Positions 1 to 5,923 of a stretch of DNA of 11,812 bases are shown piece after piece. Position 1 is the stretch's first letter. Every line of letters begins with the position of its first letter. The stretch comes from an uncultured Bacteroidota bacterium (GTDB lineage Bacteria; Bacteroidota; Bacteroidia; NS11-12g; UBA955), in NCBI GenBank assembly GCA_903879775.1, contig CAIRMY010000183.1:1-11812 (forward strand). Direction: 5' to 3'. Below the pieces are notes generated by a model, which did not search any database, was not told the DNA's origin, and worked only from the letters and a program-made list of their open reading frames with translations. The translations under genes were made by a program, and so were the position numbers.

Positions 1-1019
1 ATATGACCTTTAATCGCAATTCCACCGCTTTCTTCAGCACCTATTAACACATCATCGGTCACCATATATTCACAAATGTATTTGAAGCCGATTTTTGTAG
101 TAATTGATTCCAAACCTTTTAATTCACAAAGTTTTTGGACTTTATCACTTACAGAGAAACTCTTCACAACCTTTCCGGTGTATCCTTTATAAGTGGTTAG
201 GTATTCAATGAGTAATAAAATTAAATGGTGGCTATCTACAAAATTTCCTTTTTCATCGAAGAAACCAATTCTATCGGCATCACCATCTGTTGCTAAACCA
301 CATGAAAATTTGTTTGATTTTGCAATTTCTTCAGCTATTTCAGGCAAATTCTTTAAGATTGGTTCTGGTGCTCGACCTAAGAAACCTGGATTATTGTCTC
401 CATGTAATATCGTACTTTTAGGCAATAAACGTTTCACAATATTTTTGCCTGCACCAAACATTGCATCATAAATTAGTGATTCAGATTGCAAGGTGAGGGC
501 ATTCATGTCAAATGATTGTTTGCAATGATCAAGATATAGCGTTTCAAAATCACTGTACTCAATCATTCCATCATTTAAGAATGCATCAAAACTTCGTGTT
601 ACAACAACTTCTTCATTTAGAATTAAGTCTTCAACTTTAGAAACTTCTGTTGGAATTGCAGGTCCGCCATAGTTTGCTTTGATTTTATAGCCATTATACG
701 ATGGAGGATTGTGTGATGCAGTTAAAATAATTCCAGCACCGGTTTTCAATCGATTCGCAGCCAATGAAATCATTGGTGTAGAAACATAACCACTCGACAA
801 TAAAACTTTAATTCCATTGGATGCAAGTTGAACTGCAGTTTCTTTGGCAAACATTTCGCCACCAAAACGACGATCATAGCCAACCACACAAGATTTTTGT
901 AAATCGGACTGATTTAACCATTTAGCAGTTGCCAAAGCAACTCTTTTTACATTTGCAGTGGTAAAATTATCACCTATAATTTCTCTCCAACCGTCTGTTC
1001 CAAATTTAATTTGATACAT
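1..1019 (-). CDS. Phosphoglucomutase/phosphomannomutase family protein, C-terminus cut off by the window edge
   Basis: Cytosolic alpha-D-phosphohexomutase that moves phosphate between C1 and C6 of glucose or mannose phosphate through a phosphoserine intermediate. About 339 codons are visible from the ATG at 1019-1017, and the frame is open to the window edge. The N-terminus contains FGTDGWR, typical of the COG1109 type. The phosphoserine loop ASHNPP is at residues 101-106, with the predicted catalytic Ser at 102. The Mg2+-binding loop DGDADR is at 245-250, and the sugar-binding loop EESGG at 329-333. The family is usually about 460 residues, so roughly the last quarter, including the C-terminal phosphate-binding domain, lies outside. 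It starts 11 nt after the gcdH stop on the same strand, so co-transcription is likely. Glucose versus mannose preference cannot be decided from the sequence, so no gene symbol is given. Confidence 0.93.
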   Translation of the reverse strand, partial: MYQIKFGTDGWREIIGDNFTTANVKRVALATAKWLNQSDLQKSCVVGYDRRFGGEMFAKETAVQLASNGIKVLLSSGYVSTPMISLAANRLKTGAGIILTASHNPPSYNGYKIKANYGGPAIPTEVSKVEDLILNEEVVVTRSFDAFLNDGMIEYSDFETLYLDHCKQSFDMNALTLQSESLIYDAMFGAGKNIVKRLLPKSTILHGDNNPGFLGRAPEPILKNLPEIAEEIAKSNKFSCGLATDGDADRIGFFDEKGNFVDSHHLILLLIEYLTTYKGYTGKVVKSFSVSDKVQKLCELKGLESITTKIGFKYICEYMVTDDVLIGAEESGGIAIKGH

Positions 1020-1030
1020 AAATAATTCTT

Positions 1031-2251
1031 TTAATTAAAGGCATTTTCGCCTGTTATTTCCATTCCTAAGATTAATAGATGAATATCGTGGGTGCCTTCA
1101 TATGTGACTACAGATTCTAAATTCATCATGTGTCGCATCATTGGGAATTCACCTGTAATTCCCATTCCGCCAAGCATTTGTCTTCCTTCTCTTGCCACAT
1201 TTAATGCAATTTCTACGTTATTTCTTTTAGCCATAGAAATTTGTGCTGGAGTTGCTTTTCCCGCATCCATTAATTGTCCCAATCTCCAAACCAACAATTG
1301 AGCTTTGGTAATTTCGGTTAGCATTTCAGCTAACTTTTTTTGTTGCAATTGAAATCCGCCAATAGGTTTTCCAAATTGGATCCTCTCTTTAGAATATCTA
1401 ACCGCCGTATCATAACAATCCATTGCGGCACCCAAAGCGCCCCAACTGATTCCATAACGGGCAGAATTTAAACACGTTAATGGTCCTTTCAATCCTTCAA
1501 CACCCGGCAAAAGGTTCTCTTTTGGGACTTTCACATTGTTAAAGACCAATTCACCTGTAGCGCTTGCTCTCAAACTCCACTTTCCATGGGTTTCAGGAGT
1601 GGTAAAGCCTTCATAGCCTCGTTCAACAATCAGTCCTTTGATTTTGCCTGCTTCATCTTTGGCCCAAACAACGGCCACATCAGCAAATGGGGCATTGCTA
1701 ATCCACATTTTAGCACCATTCAAGAGGTAATGATCACCTTTATCTTCAAAGTGTGTGGTCATTCCGCTAGGATTAGAGCCATGATCTGGCTCTGTTAAAC
1801 CAAAACAACCTAGCATATCACCGCTAGCAAGTTTTGGTAAATATTTCATTTTTTGTTCTTCTGAACCAAATTTATAAATTGGGTACATGACCAATGAACC
1901 TTGTACAGATGCCGTAGAGCGAATTCCACTGTCGCAACGTTCAAGTTCTTGCATAATGATACCATAAGTTGTGTAATCCATGCCTCCACAGCCATATTTC
2001 GCCGGAAGTTGTGGTCCAAAAGCTCCAATTTCTCCGAGTTGTTTCACAATATGACGAGGAAACTCGCTTTTTTGTGCAAAATGCTCGATGATAGGACTTA
2101 AATCTTTCTTAACCCAATCGCGAACAGATTGACGAATCAATTTGTGCTCATCGCTTAGCAAATCGTCGATACCATAAAAATCAGGTGCTATGTACCTGTC
2201 TTTTCCTCTGTTGGCATCAAGTAATTCATTAATATTTAAATTTTCCATCAT
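1031..2251 (-). CDS. gcdH: Glutaryl-CoA dehydrogenase (decarboxylating acyl-CoA dehydrogenase)
   Basis: FAD enzyme that oxidises and decarboxylates glutaryl-CoA to crotonyl-CoA in lysine and tryptophan breakdown. It is 406 residues from the ATG at 2251. Seen, numbered from that ATG: the glutaryl-CoA pocket motif ELERCDSGIRSTASVQ, with Glu104, Arg111 and Ser115 matching residues that define substrate choice in human GCDH; the FAD-loop motif TEPDHGSNPSGM near 153-164; SARYGISWG near 263-271; KRNN near 342-345; and TYEGTHDIH near 383-391, with Glu385 as catalytic base. These distinguish it from short- or medium-chain acyl-CoA dehydrogenases. A GTG at 2263 would add four residues, but it overlaps the possible -7 box, so ATG 2251 (or the adjacent ATG 2248) is preferred. 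It is the first gene of a likely two-gene transcript with the downstream sugar-phosphate mutase; a functional link between them is not evident. Confidence 0.93.
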   Translation of the reverse strand: MMENLNINELLDANRGKDRYIAPDFYGIDDLLSDEHKLIRQSVRDWVKKDLSPIIEHFAQKSEFPRHIVKQLGEIGAFGPQLPAKYGCGGMDYTTYGIIMQELERCDSGIRSTASVQGSLVMYPIYKFGSEEQKMKYLPKLASGDMLGCFGLTEPDHGSNPSGMTTHFEDKGDHYLLNGAKMWISNAPFADVAVVWAKDEAGKIKGLIVERGYEGFTTPETHGKWSLRASATGELVFNNVKVPKENLLPGVEGLKGPLTCLNSARYGISWGALGAAMDCYDTAVRYSKERIQFGKPIGGFQLQQKKLAEMLTEITKAQLLVWRLGQLMDAGKATPAQISMAKRNNVEIALNVAREGRQMLGGMGITGEFPMMRHMMNLESVVTYEGTHDIHLLILGMEITGENAFN

Positions 2252-2262
2252 AAATCGAAACA

Positions 2263-2270
2263 CAAATGTA
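2263..2270 (-). promoter_or_regulatory. Possible Bacteroidota -7 box for gcdH
   Basis: On the minus strand the sequence reads TACATTTG, an exact match to the Bacteroidota -7 consensus TAnnTTTG. It ends 11 nt before the preferred gcdH ATG, which would leave a 5' leader of only a few bases. No TTG-type -33 element is seen 17-23 nt upstream. Such boxes arise often by chance in AT-rich DNA, so this is only a candidate. Confidence 0.35.
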
Positions 2271-2280
2271 AGAATCTTAC
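2268..2280. repeat. 13-bp palindrome GTAAGAATCTTAC between the divergent gcdH and folB genes
   Basis: A perfect 6-bp inverted repeat (GTAAGA/TCTTAC) with a single central base. It lies in the short divergent region and overlaps the TA of the possible gcdH -7 box by three bases. Its size and position would suit a dimeric repressor site controlling gcdH, folB or both. It could also be chance. It is too short to act as a terminator hairpin and has no T-run. Confidence 0.4.
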
Positions 2281-2311
2281 GAACTTTGTATCTTAAATTT
2301 TAGTGAACGAC

Positions 2312-2692
2312 ATGTTAATAACAGTAAAAGTTGAAAATCAATGGGCTTTGTTGCCAATTGGATGGTATACTGAAGAGTTGATGACCAAAACAGAGTTCGA
2401 GGTGTCTGTTGTGGTCAAATATACGAGTTTGGCAATAGAAGATGATTTAAGCCAAACCATTGATTACCAAATGATATCTAATGAAATTAAGCTTTTAAAG
2501 CAAAAAACATTCAAACTCATTGAAACTGCGGCTGAGCATCTACTGAAACAAATAGAAAGGCACATGATCAATGGTTTAGACATACAATATATTGCTGTAG
2601 AATTTAATAAAAAGAACATCGCTCAAGAAAATGTCTCTACCAAATATCACTCTATTTTAGTCGAAAAGACCTATTTACGCCTTGAACCTTGA
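2312..2692 (+). CDS. folB: Dihydroneopterin aldolase (FolB-like, T-fold)
   Basis: Cytosolic enzyme of tetrahydrofolate synthesis that cleaves 7,8-dihydroneopterin to 6-hydroxymethyl-dihydropterin and glycolaldehyde. It is 126 residues from the ATG at 2312, the usual FolB length. Aligning by eye to E. coli and S. aureus FolB, the active-site positions are present: IGWYTEE with Glu22, TIDY with Tyr52, LIETAAEHL with the pterin-anchoring Glu71, and EFNKKNI with Lys100 as the likely catalytic lysine. A GTG at 2303 is in frame and would add three residues; ATG 2312 is chosen because it gives the family's usual spacing of about 16 residues before the IG motif. It is the first gene of a four-gene plus-strand run, with a 27-nt gap to the TonB-dependent receptor. 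The related dihydroneopterin triphosphate epimerase (FolX) is the main alternative. No clear promoter or Shine-Dalgarno sequence is visible upstream. Confidence 0.85.
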   Translation: MLITVKVENQWALLPIGWYTEELMTKTEFEVSVVVKYTSLAIEDDLSQTIDYQMISNEIKLLKQKTFKLIETAAEHLLKQIERHMINGLDIQYIAVEFNKKNIAQENVSTKYHSILVEKTYLRLEP

Positions 2693-2719
2693 AAACAAAT
2701 CATTAGATTTGAATCATTG

Positions 2720-5056
2720 ATGAAAAAGTTAAGATTTTTTGCAATTCTCTTTATATTTTCTAATATAGTAAAAGCCCAAAATATTGGTTTAACCGGTTGG
2801 GTTTTTAACAAACAAACCTTGGAAACAATTCCAGGTGCAATTGTTGTGGATTCAAAAACTGCTTTTTATACTGAAGCCACAGAACAAGGCTACTATCAAA
2901 CAATTACAAAAAAGGGTGTTAGAGAAATTGTCTATGCTGCACCTGGATTTAAAACCTTGAAATTAAACCTAGAACTCGAAAAATCTACAGTTAAAAATGT
3001 TTTTCTAGTGCCTGTTGATTATGATGAATTGGATTCTTCAGAAGAATTTACATCGCTTTACAACGATAAAGCATCGTTTTACAAAGTTCTACCGCGACAG
3101 ATCAAACAAGGAACTTCCATTTTTAGCCTATCAGACCCAATAAAACTTGTCCAATATTTGCCTGGTGTTGTTGGTGGAATTGAAGGATTATCCTCTCTAT
3201 ATGTAAGGGGCAGCAATTCTGATCAAAATCTTATTTTGATGAATGGTTTACCACTTTATGGTAACGGACATATTTTTGGGCTGATTTCAAATTTCAATCC
3301 CGAAATTATAAAAAATTGCGACTTCTACAGAGGTGTGGCGCCGGCAAGATATGGAAATAGGGCCGGTGGTGGAGTGCTCGATATTCAAACCATTGGTGGA
3401 AGCGCTGAAAATTGGTCAGGTTCTGTAAATATTGATGTAGCAACATTTAACGTAGCGCTCAATGGACCAATTGATTATAAAGGAAGATGGACAACTTCGT
3501 TGGCTTTTAGAAGAAGTTATTTTGATTTGATTTTTTCAGATTTGTTTTCGAATTTCTTAATTGGCAATATTCATGATATTAATTTCAAGTTAGATTTTAA
3601 GCAAGATTCTAAAAATCACTGGAATTACTGGATATACAATGGTAGAGACAAATATGGTATAAACATTTCGGGAAATAGGCGAGATTCAGTAGGGCGAACC
3701 ATGAATTACAATATTTCGCTTGGTGCATCTTGGCAGAATACTTTATCGGGTTTGAATTACTCGCATGTGTTCAATGCAAAAAACTATATGCATTTATCGG
3801 CCGGATTTTCGAGATATTCCTATACAGACAACCTAAATATTGGTGCTACTATTTATACTGACACCTCCATTTCTGAAGTGAAACAAAATATCATTTCAAA
3901 TAGTTCAATTACGGATTATTCATTAAATGCCGATTTTTTTAATATTTGGTCAAATGATAGTAAATTGAGATACGGTGCTCAAATGGTTGTCCATAATATG
4001 AATCCGTCATTGTTAACCTATCAAATTCTGAATTCTCAAAATTCAAATTCGAATATCGATACCATTTATGGCACATTTAACAATCAAACAGTTTCTGAAC
4101 TAACTGCTTATGCGGAAATAGAATATAAACCATTTACTGGCATGAGTATGAATATTGGAGGACGTATTTGGAATTACATTTCTTCAGAAAATAATTATCT
4201 GAAATTCGAACCTAGAATAATTCTAAGTCAACTTTTAGAAGGTAAAAAACGGATTCAATTCGGTTTTGCCACATCAAACCAAGGCATTCATCAATTATCA
4301 AGCGTTTCTGGTAATTTACCTCAAGATATTTGGTTTCCCACTACGGGAAATTTTAGGCCCCAAACAACCAATCAGTTTACAATTGGATATTCCCAACCTG
4401 CATTTGGGGGAATGGAAGCAAGTTTAGAATATTACTATAAGTCATTCGACGGTATTACAGAATTATCAGGATTTGATGGCGATATTCTTCAAAAATCTTA
4501 TTGGGAAAATTCAATTTTACAAGGCACAGGGAGCTCAACCGGGTTGGAATTCTTAATATCGAAAAAATCAGGTCCTGTCAACGGTATTCTATCTTATACA
4601 TTTAGTGTTACCGATAGGCAATTTGAAGAGTTAAACAATGGTAAAGCTTTTGACTTTAGATGGGATAGAAGGAATAAAATTAGTTTGCAAATGACTTACC
4701 AGGTGTCAAATGATCTCGTTTTCAATATGTCGGGAGTATTTATGGATGGGCATGCCGTGACGGTCCCAACTTCTAAATACTATACCACAGATAACCGACA
4801 AGTGTATGATTACAGTGAAAAAAATAATTATAGAATGCCATTCTACAAACGAATTGATATTGGATTTACCAAAGAAATTAAACCTGAGTTTCATGATGAT
4901 TATCATGAATATTATGGAATACATGTTTATAATCTTTTTGGCTGGGACAATCCAGTGGTTGCTAGGTTTGGCGAAAATAATTTAGGTAGCAATACATTGG
5001 TAGGTATAAGTTACTTTAAATTTATTCCCTCAGCATTTTATAGAATCGAATTTTAA
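2720..5056 (+). CDS. TonB-dependent outer-membrane receptor with an N-terminal carboxypeptidase-regulatory-like domain
   Basis: Gated beta-barrel of the outer membrane that imports a substrate using TonB/ExbBD energy. It is 778 residues from the ATG at 2720; a TTG just before it is ignored because the ATG opens a clean signal peptide, MKKLRFFAILF, with cleavage predicted after KAQ near residue 20. Next comes a CarboxypepD_reg-like beta-sandwich at about 23-98 (GWVFNKQTLETIPGAIV). The plug domain is about 125-228, with the motifs QYLPGV, YVRGSNSDQNLILMNG and YGNRAGGGVLDI. The remainder, about 240-778, has the alternating aromatic pattern of a barrel and ends in a C-terminal Phe, as outer-membrane barrels usually do. 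It is followed after 4 nt by a DUF4249-like lipoprotein, a pairing commonly seen in Bacteroidota. There is no SusD homologue beside it, so a classical polysaccharide locus is not supported. The substrate is unknown. Confidence 0.93.
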   Translation: MKKLRFFAILFIFSNIVKAQNIGLTGWVFNKQTLETIPGAIVVDSKTAFYTEATEQGYYQTITKKGVREIVYAAPGFKTLKLNLELEKSTVKNVFLVPVDYDELDSSEEFTSLYNDKASFYKVLPRQIKQGTSIFSLSDPIKLVQYLPGVVGGIEGLSSLYVRGSNSDQNLILMNGLPLYGNGHIFGLISNFNPEIIKNCDFYRGVAPARYGNRAGGGVLDIQTIGGSAENWSGSVNIDVATFNVALNGPIDYKGRWTTSLAFRRSYFDLIFSDLFSNFLIGNIHDINFKLDFKQDSKNHWNYWIYNGRDKYGINISGNRRDSVGRTMNYNISLGASWQNTLSGLNYSHVFNAKNYMHLSAGFSRYSYTDNLNIGATIYTDTSISEVKQNIISNSSITDYSLNADFFNIWSNDSKLRYGAQMVVHNMNPSLLTYQILNSQNSNSNIDTIYGTFNNQTVSELTAYAEIEYKPFTGMSMNIGGRIWNYISSENNYLKFEPRIILSQLLEGKKRIQFGFATSNQGIHQLSSVSGNLPQDIWFPTTGNFRPQTTNQFTIGYSQPAFGGMEASLEYYYKSFDGITELSGFDGDILQKSYWENSILQGTGSSTGLEFLISKKSGPVNGILSYTFSVTDRQFEELNNGKAFDFRWDRRNKISLQMTYQVSNDLVFNMSGVFMDGHAVTVPTSKYYTTDNRQVYDYSEKNNYRMPFYKRIDIGFTKEIKPEFHDDYHEYYGIHVYNLFGWDNPVVARFGENNLGSNTLVGISYFKFIPSAFYRIEF

Positions 5057-5060
5057 AACC

Positions 5061-5918
5061 ATGAAAGCTCTAATTTATATCGTTTTATTTCCCCTGATTT
5101 TTCTTTGCTCCTGTAAAAAAGAATTAGATATGTCTCAAATTGCCTTCAAAGAAAAATTAGTGGTGAATTTATTGGCATACGACAATGATTTCCTTAGTGT
5201 TACTGTGAATAGAAGTTTAGATATTTTTGATTCAACTGGCAAGCCAAGTATTGAAAATGCACTTGTATTTGTTACCGACGATAAAGGTGTTAAAACTAAA
5301 TTGAGCTTTGACCTTATCTCACAATCTTATCGATCAACTTGGTATCCAATTTCCGGCAAAAATTACACCCTTGAAGTAAGTTGGGGTAATTTGTCTTCAA
5401 CATATAGCTTCTTTACAATTCCTAAATTAAGTACAAGTGGGAAAGCTATCTGGAGAGATAGTACAAGCAGAGACAGTGTTGGGTTTTTAACTGGTACTAT
5501 TTCTTTTATCATCAAAGACAATCCCAATGAAAGAAACTATTACGAAATTGGATTGTTTAGATATGATGAATTTAGCAGCGAGCAATGGCTCAATCTTCCT
5601 ATTATTCCTGAAAATCCAGAATTGGTGAACAATCAAATTTTGAATAAAGATGGCGCTCTTGTAATTGATGACGGAGGTTTTAATGGACAAAATAAACTTT
5701 TTAAGTTTACCACCCCTGCAAATTCCAAAGGCACAGCCTTCAAATATTTAGTTGTCATTAAAAATTTGAGTGAAGAATATTACCGTTATTTCAAATCAAT
5801 TGACAATTACAAACAACAACAAGGTCCATTTTCAGAACCTTCAGCTGTTTTTACAAACATTAAAGGTGGCTTAGGAATTTGTGCAGGTGCCAGCGTAATT
5901 AAAGATACAATCAAATAA
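5061..5918 (+). CDS. DUF4249-like outer-membrane lipoprotein, partner of the TonB-dependent receptor
   Basis: A 285-residue predicted lipoprotein. The N-terminus is a hydrophobic signal ending in a lipobox, FLCSC, with lipidation expected on Cys18, followed by KKELD. Residues about 28-115 look like a beta-sandwich (LVVNLLAYDNDFLSVTVNRS onward), and the C-terminal FSEP...NIKGGLGICAGA at about 257-277 resembles the C-terminal signature of DUF4249 proteins (FSEP, then a G-x-G-rich stretch). Members of this family are typically encoded directly beside TonB-dependent receptors and are thought to be surface-exposed partners, by analogy with SusD; their function is not established. The gene starts 4 nt after the receptor stop and ends 5 nt before uvrA, so translation is probably coupled. 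The lysine-acidic residues after the cysteine may help surface export, but that is inference. The family call rests on pattern recognition without a database search. Confidence 0.8.
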   Translation: MKALIYIVLFPLIFLCSCKKELDMSQIAFKEKLVVNLLAYDNDFLSVTVNRSLDIFDSTGKPSIENALVFVTDDKGVKTKLSFDLISQSYRSTWYPISGKNYTLEVSWGNLSSTYSFFTIPKLSTSGKAIWRDSTSRDSVGFLTGTISFIIKDNPNERNYYEIGLFRYDEFSSEQWLNLPIIPENPELVNNQILNKDGALVIDDGGFNGQNKLFKFTTPANSKGTAFKYLVVIKNLSEEYYRYFKSIDNYKQQQGPFSEPSAVFTNIKGGLGICAGASVIKDTIK

Positions 5919-5923
5919 TTTCA

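Noticed and set aside
193..471. A 92-codon open frame on the plus strand
   Set aside because: It lies opposite the phosphohexomutase gene, whose frame contains all the expected motifs; its translation is low-complexity and shows no family features.
2717..2719. TTG as start of the TonB-dependent receptor
   Set aside because: The next codon is ATG and opens a normal signal peptide; TTG adds only one residue.
2717..5918. A SusC/SusD polysaccharide utilisation locus
   Set aside because: The lipoprotein lacks SusD character, and no glycoside hydrolases, sulfatases or sugar regulators are nearby.
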